The translations under genes and the position numbers were made by a program. This document shows, piece by piece, positions 25,338 to 33,464 of a DNA stretch of 64,000 nt (positions are counted from its first letter, which is position 1; every line of letters starts with the position of its first letter). Location of the stretch: positions 186,001-250,000 of the forward strand of contig NZ_CP033922.1 of assembly GCF_003815715.1 (NCBI RefSeq). Direction: 5' to 3'. The notes under the pieces are model-generated. The model saw only the letters and a list, made by a program, of their open reading frames with translations, searched no databases and had not been told where the DNA came from. The DNA is from Chryseobacterium sp. G0162 (GTDB lineage Bacteria; Bacteroidota; Bacteroidia; Flavobacteriales; Weeksellaceae).

Positions 25338-25339
25338 AT

Positions 25340-26893
25340 TTAATATCCCGGATTTTGGTGCAACGCTGTATTCGGCAATTCATTAAACGGAATGGGTAAA
25401 ATTTCATTTTTACCAGCTTTAAATCCTTTGAACGCAAGCTTTATAGGAGCATCACCCCATCTTACAAGATCAAACCATCGGTGTCCTTCACCGGCAAGTT
25501 CTCTCCTTCTTTCATCTTTTATTGCCTGCATAGAAACCGGAACCGAGCTTAATCCTACCCTTGCTCTTACCGCATCCAATAAAGCCTGAGCTCTCGCTCC
25601 TGATCCTCCCAAAGCCTCTGCCTCCATAAGATAGGTGTCAGCTAATCTTATGGCTACATAATTTTGTCTGAAGTTGAGTTCCGCTGCTCCGGGAAGTGAA
25701 CTTTTCAAATCATTGGTAGGTAAATATTTATTTAAAAAATATCCGGTATCTGAAAATGCAGGGCTATAAGTAACCTTATCCTCTGCTAACAACGGTTTCA
25801 TATTAAAAATAGTTGCATTCATTCGCGGGTCATCCTGCATAAAATTAAACAGGTCTTCAGTCACTGTATTAAATGCCCACCCCGGATATAAATCAGGAGC
25901 ATCATTATCTTTAATCTTTTTGTTAATGGAATAAGAACGGGGTCCCAGCATTGCATTGATAGAGTTTCCTTCATCTTTTCCCTGTCCCCAGAAACCCCAG
26001 TCAGAATTCCCTTTGTTGGTATGCATAACTTCCAGAATAGATTCCGTTGAAAACTTATAAGGATCTACCGTTTCTGGCCCTACTTTAAATAAATCTCCAT
26101 AATTTGCTACCAATTTGTATCCATATTGGCTGGTACCTCCCGGTGTACCGTTCACCTGTTCAAATTGTGCTGCGGCTTCCGGCATTTTCTTATCATAAAG
26201 ATAGATCTTTCCTAATATTGCTCTGGCTGTTCCCTGTGTAACTCTTCCTCTATCATTACCCGTAGCTATTAACATAAGATCAGGAAGTGCAGCAATGATA
26301 TCGTTTTCTATCTGCGTATAGACTTCGCCTGGTTTTGCCTGTGGAATGTTCCAATAATCATCATCAAATTTTACACTCTTAAGAACCAAAGGAATATTTC
26401 CAAACATCCTTACCAATTCAAAGTAATATAAAGACCTTAAAACCTTTGCTTCGGCACTGTATCGTTTTTTGAGACCTTCATCCATATTCGCTCCGGACAC
26501 TCTCTCCATTAAAAGATTGGCACGTGCTATACCCTGATAATAATCTCTCCAATAGCTTGCAGGCATTGTATTAGGGTTTAGTGAATAATTATTGATTCCC
26601 TGAATACCTGCCCCGTCATTAGAATTTCCACCTCCGGAATAAAAATCATCAGATCCGGCATTAAAAAAGGTAACTGTATTCTCAAATCCCCCGGAATATT
26701 TTCTTAAAATATCATATACAGAAACCAGTGCACTAAATGACTGTCTCTCATTCTGAAAATAAGTCTCTGTTTTAAAAGCTCCTGAATTCTGTACCTCATC
26801 CAGATAAGAACCACTACAAGCAATATTGCTAAAGCTCAGACCTGCCAAAAAAGTTACAGCAAGCCCTTTATATATAAAACTTTTATTTTTCAT
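25340..26893 (-). CDS. SusD/RagB family glycan-binding lipoprotein
   Basis: A 517-residue outer-membrane lipoprotein (lipobox SNIAC, Cys about 26). It has the SusD-like helical TPR fold, including NLLMERVSGANMDEGLKKRYSAEAKVLRSLYYFELVRMFGNIPLV and the C-terminal RRRELAGEGHRWFDLVRWG and EILPIPFNEL. SusD forms a lid over the SusC transporter and binds the oligosaccharide. It lies 11 bases after susC. The sugar is inferred from the co-operonic beta-glucanases. Confidence 0.95.
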   Translation of the reverse strand: MKNKSFIYKGLAVTFLAGLSFSNIACSGSYLDEVQNSGAFKTETYFQNERQSFSALVSVYDILRKYSGGFENTVTFFNAGSDDFYSGGGNSNDGAGIQGINNYSLNPNTMPASYWRDYYQGIARANLLMERVSGANMDEGLKKRYSAEAKVLRSLYYFELVRMFGNIPLVLKSVKFDDDYWNIPQAKPGEVYTQIENDIIAALPDLMLIATGNDRGRVTQGTARAILGKIYLYDKKMPEAAAQFEQVNGTPGGTSQYGYKLVANYGDLFKVGPETVDPYKFSTESILEVMHTNKGNSDWGFWGQGKDEGNSINAMLGPRSYSINKKIKDNDAPDLYPGWAFNTVTEDLFNFMQDDPRMNATIFNMKPLLAEDKVTYSPAFSDTGYFLNKYLPTNDLKSSLPGAAELNFRQNYVAIRLADTYLMEAEALGGSGARAQALLDAVRARVGLSSVPVSMQAIKDERRRELAGEGHRWFDLVRWGDAPIKLAFKGFKAGKNEILPIPFNELPNTALHQNPGY

Positions 26894-26904
26894 GTTATTA
26901 TGTA

Positions 26905-29820
26905 TTAAAATTGAATGTTTGCCCCCAGTAAGAATGTTCTTGCCTGTGGATAGTAAGCTCTGTCAACTCCGATAATATCTTGTTCAGAATTATTTCTTCC
27001 TGCAATTTCCGGATCATATCCAGTATATTTTGTAAAAGTGAAAAGGTTTTCTCCGGTGATATATAATCTCACTTTACTCATTCCAAATCGGCTGGTAACG
27101 TCTTGAGGAAGTGTATACCCCAACTGAATAATTTTTATACGTACATAATCTCCTTTCTGAAGGTAATAGTTAGACATCCATGAATAATTATGGTTAGGAT
27201 CATCCCTGGTCACTCTCGGACTTGTATTGGTAGAACCCTCTCCTGTCCATCGGTCTAAAATCTTTGTCTGATAATTCGCGTCAAGAATATCCAGTCTTCT
27301 TAATCCCTGGAAAATTTTGTTGCCAGCTTGCCCTTGAGCAAATATCATGAAATCAAAGTTTTTATAATTCATATTAACGGTAAGCCCAAAGGTATATTTT
27401 GGGATAGAACTTCCTAAATTCATTTTGTCTTCTTCATCAATTTTACCATCACCGTTATTATCCTGCCAGATAAAATCTCCTGGTTTAGCATTAGGCAACA
27501 GCTTACCACCACTAGCATTTACATAGGCATCAATTTGCGCCTGATTTTGAAACACACCACTGTAGGTCTGTCCGTAAAAAGATCCGTAAGGCTGCCCTAC
27601 CGCGACTCTTGATACAGCTCCCATCGTCTGGAAAGAGGCAAGATTGAAATAATCAATATCATTCTCTAATCGCAAAACTTTGTTTTTGATTGTTGCAAAA
27701 TTTCCGTTTACAGATATACTGAAGTCTTCCCAATTCTTTTTATATCCCAATTCGAGTTCCAATCCCGAGTTTTCCATATCCCCTACGTTTGACCAAGGTA
27801 AATTAGGAACCCCTACATAACCGGGAATGTTAATCTGTCTTAAAATATCAGTCGTTTTCTTCTTATACCAATCTGCGGTAAGAGTGAAATTATTGAATAG
27901 CTTAAAGTCTGCAGCAATATTCAGCTGGCTGGTTTGTTCCCATTTCAGATTTGGGTTTTCCAATGTGCTTGGAGCATATCCTATAATGATATTATTTCCT
28001 GAATTGGTATAGTTACTTCCTGAAACCATAAAACTTGCGAATCTGAAGTTCTCCATTTCATCATTTCCTAAAACACCATATCCTCCTCTTAGTTTCAAGC
28101 TATTAATCACCTTATTTTCTGGCCAGAAATCTTCTTTATGCGCATTCCATCCTAAAGACATAGACGGGAAAGTTCCCCAATGCTGGTTGGTGGCAAATTT
28201 TGAAGACCCATCTCTACGAATGGTTCCTGTAAATAAATATTTATCAGCATAATCATAAATAATTCTACCAAAATAAGAAGCTTTACGGGTTTGAATCCCA
28301 TCCCATCCTTTGGCTGTAATATCATCCTGAGGAATATCAAAATTAAAAGAAGCATCCTGCCAGCTATCAATAGGTAAATTACTGTAAGTTAAGCTGGCCC
28401 CACCTGATACATTATATCGATATACTCCTTGTCCTATCAAAATGCTTAAGTTGTGATCCCCAAATTTATTCTGATAGGTCAATGTATTTTCCATGCTCCA
28501 TTCAAACTTATTTTCATCCACTTTGTTCAGACTGTTGAAACCTGTATTTCTGTAGTTGGGGCTTAAATAATATTTAGGAGTAAAGGTGCGGCTTCCCCAA
28601 TACGATTTTTTACCATTTAAACTTGACTTGAAGGTAAAATGGTCAAGAAACTTAAGCTCAGCAAAAACATTTCCTACAAAATCATCAGACCAGTTGTAAT
28701 TTCCCTGCTGAATGGAACGAAAAGCTCTTGGGTTCGTCATTTCATTGTTTACATACCGCGAAATCCCGTACGGATTACCATTGGGATCACGAATGATATA
28801 AGGATCTGTGTAACCACTTGGATCTACCTTCGACCAATCTGTAACCACTTCCGGTGTAATTGGATCCAGGTTCACTGCAGAAGCTAAAGGCCCTCCATAT
28901 TCTTCATTAGCACTTACTCCCTGAGATTTGGTATGAGTATAAGCAAACGTTTGTCCTAACGTTAAATAATCTGTAACCTTGTGAGTGGAATTGAATCTGG
29001 CATTGATTCTTTTATAGTAGGATATATCAGTCATTACAATACCCGTCTGATCAAAATATCCAAACGATGTATAATAGCTTGATTTATCATTGCCTCCGGT
29101 AATACTTACTTCATGAGAGGATTTTTCTCCTGTTCCAAAAATAGTATCCTGCCAGTTTGTACCTTTTCCAAATGATTCAGGATTGGTGAAACGTGGGGCC
29201 TGTCCATCATTTACAAAACCTTCATTAATAATTTTTGCATACTGAGTGGCATCCAGAAGGTCCAATTTTTTAGACGCATTTGAGAACCCATAAAATCCAT
29301 TATAAGAAAGTACCAGTTTCCCTTTTTTCCCTTTTTTTGTGGTAACCAGAATTACCCCTTTTGCAGCAGAAACTCCATAGATTGCGGATGATGCCCCGTC
29401 TTTCAACACTTCAATACTTTCTATGTCAGATTGGTTAAGCCACCCGATATTATCCACTACAATACCATCTACTACCCATAACGGACTATTACTTCCGGCT
29501 CCAAAACTGGTAATACCACGGACTCGAACCGTTGCAGCAGCACCGGGCTGCCCGGAATTGGTAACGACAGAAACCCCTGCAGCCCTTCCCTGTAATACCT
29601 GTTCCGGCTTACCGGTTGGAATGTTTTCTATGTCACTCGCTTTAATACTTGCGATAGCTCCGGTTACATTAGACTTCTTCTGAGTTCCGTAACCAATGAC
29701 TACAATCTCATCTATTTTATTCTCTTTAGAAAGCGTGTCCTTTTTTGTCTGGCCACTGAAGTTAGCCGTAAAATAGAGGACGGCGATCACTCCTAAATTT
29801 CTCGATATTCTTACATTCAT
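26905..29820 (-). CDS. SusC/RagA family TonB-dependent outer-membrane transporter
   Basis: A 971-residue TonB-linked porin. After the signal peptide comes the TonB-box segment IDEIVVIGYGT (36-46). The plug follows (VLQGRAAGVSVVTNSGQPGAAATVRVRGITS in two stretches, SDIESIEVLKDGASSAIYG), then the 22-strand barrel ending in ARTFLLGANIQF. It lacks the N-terminal CarboxypepD_reg-like domain that most SusC proteins carry before the plug, so the plug begins almost directly after the signal peptide. It is the first gene of the glucan operon, facing the MFS/Nudix pair across a 178-base regulatory space. Confidence 0.95.
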   Translation of the reverse strand: MNVRISRNLGVIAVLYFTANFSGQTKKDTLSKENKIDEIVVIGYGTQKKSNVTGAIASIKASDIENIPTGKPEQVLQGRAAGVSVVTNSGQPGAAATVRVRGITSFGAGSNSPLWVVDGIVVDNIGWLNQSDIESIEVLKDGASSAIYGVSAAKGVILVTTKKGKKGKLVLSYNGFYGFSNASKKLDLLDATQYAKIINEGFVNDGQAPRFTNPESFGKGTNWQDTIFGTGEKSSHEVSITGGNDKSSYYTSFGYFDQTGIVMTDISYYKRINARFNSTHKVTDYLTLGQTFAYTHTKSQGVSANEEYGGPLASAVNLDPITPEVVTDWSKVDPSGYTDPYIIRDPNGNPYGISRYVNNEMTNPRAFRSIQQGNYNWSDDFVGNVFAELKFLDHFTFKSSLNGKKSYWGSRTFTPKYYLSPNYRNTGFNSLNKVDENKFEWSMENTLTYQNKFGDHNLSILIGQGVYRYNVSGGASLTYSNLPIDSWQDASFNFDIPQDDITAKGWDGIQTRKASYFGRIIYDYADKYLFTGTIRRDGSSKFATNQHWGTFPSMSLGWNAHKEDFWPENKVINSLKLRGGYGVLGNDEMENFRFASFMVSGSNYTNSGNNIIIGYAPSTLENPNLKWEQTSQLNIAADFKLFNNFTLTADWYKKKTTDILRQINIPGYVGVPNLPWSNVGDMENSGLELELGYKKNWEDFSISVNGNFATIKNKVLRLENDIDYFNLASFQTMGAVSRVAVGQPYGSFYGQTYSGVFQNQAQIDAYVNASGGKLLPNAKPGDFIWQDNNGDGKIDEEDKMNLGSSIPKYTFGLTVNMNYKNFDFMIFAQGQAGNKIFQGLRRLDILDANYQTKILDRWTGEGSTNTSPRVTRDDPNHNYSWMSNYYLQKGDYVRIKIIQLGYTLPQDVTSRFGMSKVRLYITGENLFTFTKYTGYDPEIAGRNNSEQDIIGVDRAYYPQARTFLLGANIQF

Positions 29821-29840
29821 ATACAGCTATTTGTTTTAAT

Positions 29841-29853
29841 TCTCAAATTGAGA
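29841..29853. promoter_or_regulatory. 13-bp palindrome, candidate operator of the glucan locus
   Basis: TCTCAAATTGAGA is symmetric around its central base and lies 20 bases upstream of susC in the space shared with the divergent MFS/Nudix genes. On the minus strand the same site contains TCAATTTG, one base off a -7 box, so a protein bound here could block or position susC transcription. The symmetry is seen; the role is inferred. Confidence 0.4.
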
Positions 29854-29939
29854 CAATAAAAATATATTTTTTTTCAATTAATTAACATTATATTAATAAA
29901 TATTTTGAAATTTCGTTTATTATTGAGGGTTAAAAGCCA

Positions 29940-29947
29940 TATCTTCG
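29940..29947 (+). promoter_or_regulatory. Weak -7 box of the MFS/Nudix unit
   Basis: TATCTTCG differs from TAnnTTTG by one base and lies 52 bases before the MFS start codon. A TTG at 29923-29925 is only 14 bases upstream, which is short. Confidence 0.3.
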
Positions 29948-29998
29948 CATCAATTATTCACAAAAAGCTCTAAAAATTCAATAAAGTTAACTCCCGAA

Positions 29999-31192
29999 AT
30001 GACCGCTAAGCTTTCTAAAATTTCTCTTCCGTTAAAACTGACCTTCCTTATTTTCTCTATGGTGCTAAACTGTATGGGACTTATTATTCTTCAGCTTGCA
30101 GATACCAATATCACCTATGGAGAGCTCGGATTTTTGGAATCTTTTAAAGATCTTCCTATTGCATTTATCTCTCTGTTTGCCGTGAGCTTTATCAATAAAA
30201 CAGGATCAAAAAGAGCATTGATTGCTGCTTTGGCTATCGTAGGATTTTGTTCTTGCCTGCTTCCTTTTATAGAAGAATTTTGGTTTTATAAAGTATGGTT
30301 TGCTATTATCGGAGCTTGTTTTGCAATTGGGAAAATATGTGTATTCGGAATCATCAGAAATAATATTTCGGATGAAAAATCTTTAGCCAAAACGATGAAC
30401 AGTGTGGAAGCGTCCTTTATGATAGGGATCTTTGCAGTAAATACAGGTTTTGGATGGCTCATCTCCAGCCAGTATTCTGAATTCTGGAGATTTGGATTTC
30501 TGTTGATTGCCGCCTTATCAGCTGTAACCATATTCCTACTTTCAAAAGCAGAAATAACAGAATCTAAGCCATCGGAAAGCAAAAGTATTTTCGTTGAATT
30601 ATCCGGATTCACAACCCCTGTGGTTGCTTTATTTCTTGCCGTGATCTTCTTTATTGTTTTTGTAGAACAAGGATTCAATTCGTGGCTTCCCTCTTTTTAT
30701 AAGAACCATCTGAAAGTGAATTCATTTTTTGCACTCCAGGCAACCTCCTTCCTATCCCTTTTCTCCTATGCAGGAAGAACCGTTACTGCTAATATTATCC
30801 GTAGATTTTCACTATCAAAATATTATATCACATGCATATCCCTTATTATTGCTTTATTGCTTGTAATTTTAGGAATTCAGTATTTTGATTCTGAAGATTC
30901 TAAAATGATTCTCTTTCTGTTTCCAGTGATAGGATTATTTCTGTCACCACTCTATCCGGTTGTCAATTCAAAAATGATTGCTTTAGTAGATAAGGAAAAG
31001 ATCAATCTGTTTACCTCTCTTATTGTTATTTTCTCTTCTCTGGGAAGTTCCGTGAGCTCCATTATTATGGCTATACTCTTTGGAAAGCAGCTATTAAACT
31101 TTTATCCATTATATATTTTATGCTCTGTAATTCTTCTTTTTGTGATTAGTTTGATATATTTTAACGTCTCAAAAAGAAAATATAGAAAATAG
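29999..31192 (+). CDS. Sugar MFS transporter
   Basis: A 397-residue inner-membrane protein with twelve predicted transmembrane helices and the major facilitator layout. A cytoplasmic loop after helix 2 reads NKTGSKRA, and a longer charged loop separates helices 6 and 7 (SKAEITESKPSESKS). The C-terminal tail is basic. Its place between the beta-glucan operon and a Nudix-type regulator suggests uptake of glucose or a gluco-oligosaccharide released in the periplasm. The exact MFS subfamily and substrate cannot be read from the sequence. The regulator gene follows after 16 bases. Confidence 0.85.
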   Translation: MTAKLSKISLPLKLTFLIFSMVLNCMGLIILQLADTNITYGELGFLESFKDLPIAFISLFAVSFINKTGSKRALIAALAIVGFCSCLLPFIEEFWFYKVWFAIIGACFAIGKICVFGIIRNNISDEKSLAKTMNSVEASFMIGIFAVNTGFGWLISSQYSEFWRFGFLLIAALSAVTIFLLSKAEITESKPSESKSIFVELSGFTTPVVALFLAVIFFIVFVEQGFNSWLPSFYKNHLKVNSFFALQATSFLSLFSYAGRTVTANIIRRFSLSKYYITCISLIIALLLVILGIQYFDSEDSKMILFLFPVIGLFLSPLYPVVNSKMIALVDKEKINLFTSLIVIFSSLGSSVSSIIMAILFGKQLLNFYPLYILCSVILLFVISLIYFNVSKRKYRK

Positions 31193-31208
31193 TTTTATTT
31201 TTACAACC

Positions 31209-31997
31209 ATGAAAATCAAAGACACAAAAAGTAAAGAAACACTTCAGGAACTGATCGACACCAAGGATTTCGTTGCTCATATTTCTGTAGACTGTACGAT
31301 ATTCGGATTTCACAATAACATTCTGAAAGTATTGTTATTGAAGTATCACGATCTGGATCTGTGGTCGCTCCCAGGTGGTTTTGTTTTCAATGATGAGGAT
31401 CTTAGGGAAGCTGCAGAACGGGTTTTGTACGAACGAACCCATCTTAAAGATTTGTTTTTAAAACAATTCCATACGTTTGGAAGGATTGACCGTACAGAAA
31501 ATAATGTTCACCAAATCCTTCTTAGAAATAAAGGGATAGAAGTACCGGAAGATCACTGGATCTTTCAAAGATTTATTACGGTAGGCTATTGCAGCCTTAT
31601 CGATTTTTCATTGACCAATACTTTTCCGGATGCTTTTAATGAAAGCTGTGAATGGTTTGAAGTGAACAATCTTCCCAAGATGGCTTTCGACCACGACAGG
31701 ATCATAGAAACAGGGCTGGAATACCTTAGAATGAATATCAATACCGAAGTAGCAGCCAGTAACCTTCTTCCTGAAAAATTTACCATGAAGGATCTTCAGG
31801 CTCTTTATGAAACTATTTTAGGGCAGAAATTCAGAAGAAATAATTTCCAACGAAAAATATTAAGCCTCAATATTCTTGACAGATTAGAAAAACTATACGA
31901 CGGTTCTGCTAATAAAGCTCCGTACCTTTATAAATTTAAAACTGAGGTACACAATGCCACTAATCAGTACCCTATCTCCAACGATGAGGTAACTTAA
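31209..31997 (+). CDS. Nudix-domain transcriptional regulator (NrtR/AraR-like)
   Basis: A 262-residue cytoplasmic protein. The Nudix domain spans about 22-160 and a winged-helix domain about 175-245 (LPEKFTMKDLQALYETILGQKFRRNNFQRKIL). The Nudix box at 56-79 (GGFVFNDEDLREAAERVLYE) keeps the first glycines and a glutamate, but loses the REUxEE core: RVLYER stands where catalytic glutamates belong. Such proteins use the domain to sense a sugar or nucleotide and repress or activate nearby genes, as in NrtR and the Bacteroides arabinose regulator. It therefore probably controls the flanking MFS and glucan operon through the palindrome at 29841-29853. Confidence 0.85.
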   Translation: MKIKDTKSKETLQELIDTKDFVAHISVDCTIFGFHNNILKVLLLKYHDLDLWSLPGGFVFNDEDLREAAERVLYERTHLKDLFLKQFHTFGRIDRTENNVHQILLRNKGIEVPEDHWIFQRFITVGYCSLIDFSLTNTFPDAFNESCEWFEVNNLPKMAFDHDRIIETGLEYLRMNINTEVAASNLLPEKFTMKDLQALYETILGQKFRRNNFQRKILSLNILDRLEKLYDGSANKAPYLYKFKTEVHNATNQYPISNDEVT

Positions 31998-32125
31998 AAT
32001 GTTAATTTTATCCCTTAAACAGGAAAAAAAAGCATTATCTCTTTGAAAACCAGTCTTTAGATAAGTTTTCAAAAAAATTTCTCAAACACCACGAAAAATG
32101 TTATTTTTAACAAAATCAAAAAATC

Positions 32126-33304
32126 ATGTCATATTATCCTCTTACAAGCATCCCTGATTATTATGGAATTGATGCTTTACTTACTGAAGAACACAAACTG
32201 ATCCGCCAATCTATCAGAGACTGGGTTGAAAGTTTTGTAATGCCGCAGATAGATCAGGCAGCTCAAAATCATACAGATCTTCCCGGTCTTATGAGAGAAC
32301 TAGGAAAAATAGGAGCATTAGGTCCATATATTCCGGTTGAGTATGGTGGTTCCGGATTAGATCAGATATCTTATGGTCTTATTATGCAGGAGTTGGAAAG
32401 AGGAGATTCTGCAGTTCGTTCTGCAGCTTCTGTACAGAGTTCTTTGGTTATGTTTCCCATTAATGAGTTCGGTTCTGAAGAGCAAAAGAAAAAATACCTT
32501 CCAAAGCTTGCTGCAGGAGAAATGATTGGTTCTTTTGGATTAACCGAGCCTAACCATGGTTCTGATCCGAGTTCTATGGAGACTTATATCAAAAATATGG
32601 GCGATCATTATCTTTTGAATGGGGCTAAAATGTGGATCACGAATTCTCCGCTTTGCGACATTGCAGTGGTATGGGCAAAGAATGAGGAAGGAAAAATACA
32701 GGGAATAATCGTTGAAAGAGGAATGGAAGGATTCACTACTCCGGAAACACACAATAAATGGAGTTTAAGAGCTTCAAAAACCGGAGAATTGGTATTCAAT
32801 GACGTAAAAGTTCCTAAAGAAAACCTACTTCCGGGAGTGACAGGGCTAAAAGGTCCTTTATCTTGTCTGAACTCTGCCAGATACGGAATTTCATGGGGAG
32901 TAATCGGAGCAGCTATTGACTGCTACTGTACAGCTGTTCAGTATTCTAAAGAGAGAAAGCAGTTTGGTAAGCCTATCGGTTCTTACCAGCTTCAACAGAA
33001 AAAATTAGCTGAATTCTTAACTGAGATTACAAAAGCGCAGTTACTATGTCTTCAATTAGGAAACCTTAAAAATGAACATAAGGCAACTCCAGCACAAATT
33101 TCAATGGCTAAACGTAACAACGTAAAAATGGCGATTGACATTGCAAGAGAATCAAGACAGATTCTGGGAGGAATGGGTATCATGGGGGAATTCCCGATGA
33201 TGAGACATGCTGCCAATCTGGAGTCTGTTATTACTTATGAAGGAACTCATGACGTTCATTTGTTAATCACCGGTTTAGATATTACAGGTATCAACGCTTT
33301 CTAA
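32126..33304 (+). CDS. Acyl-CoA dehydrogenase, glutaryl-CoA dehydrogenase-like
   Basis: A 392-residue flavoenzyme. FAD-binding and substrate segments are GSFGLTEPNHGSDPSSMET, WITNSPLCDIAVVWAK, and ERKQFGKPIGSYQLQQKKLA. The catalytic base is Glu372 in ITYEGTHDVHLLITG. The overall pattern, including TEPNHGSDPSSMET and the GLDITGINAF tail, is that of glutaryl-CoA dehydrogenase, which oxidises and decarboxylates glutaryl-CoA to crotonyl-CoA in lysine and tryptophan breakdown. It stands alone with a terminator at 33326-33354. No ETF gene is nearby. Glutaryl-CoA as substrate is likely but not proven. Confidence 0.9.
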   Translation: MSYYPLTSIPDYYGIDALLTEEHKLIRQSIRDWVESFVMPQIDQAAQNHTDLPGLMRELGKIGALGPYIPVEYGGSGLDQISYGLIMQELERGDSAVRSAASVQSSLVMFPINEFGSEEQKKKYLPKLAAGEMIGSFGLTEPNHGSDPSSMETYIKNMGDHYLLNGAKMWITNSPLCDIAVVWAKNEEGKIQGIIVERGMEGFTTPETHNKWSLRASKTGELVFNDVKVPKENLLPGVTGLKGPLSCLNSARYGISWGVIGAAIDCYCTAVQYSKERKQFGKPIGSYQLQQKKLAEFLTEITKAQLLCLQLGNLKNEHKATPAQISMAKRNNVKMAIDIARESRQILGGMGIMGEFPMMRHAANLESVITYEGTHDVHLLITGLDITGINAF

Positions 33305-33325
33305 GAAAAGTAAAATATAAAACTG

Positions 33326-33354
33326 AGAGTCTGGTCTTTGGATCAGGCTCTTTT
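33326..33354 (+). terminator. Terminator of the acyl-CoA dehydrogenase gene
   Basis: AGAGTCTGGTC (33326-33336) pairs along all 11 positions (two wobbles) with GATCAGGCTCT (33341-33351) around a TTTG loop, followed by TTTATTTTA. Confidence 0.8.
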
Positions 33355-33410
33355 ATTTTACTCACCTTCCAGAGAATTTAATATTCAATGAATAATTGTT
33401 ATTGTCCGAA

Positions 33411-33418
33411 TATTTTTG
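33411..33418 (+). promoter_or_regulatory. -7 box of the secreted alpha/beta hydrolase gene
   Basis: TATTTTTG matches TAnnTTTG and places the transcript start near 33424. This excludes the upstream in-frame TTG at 33396 as a start codon and supports the ATG at 33465. A -33 TTG at normal spacing is absent. Confidence 0.5.
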
Positions 33419-33464
33419 TGAATTTATTAAAGTTATTACCTTAACACTATTAAAAAATCACTAT

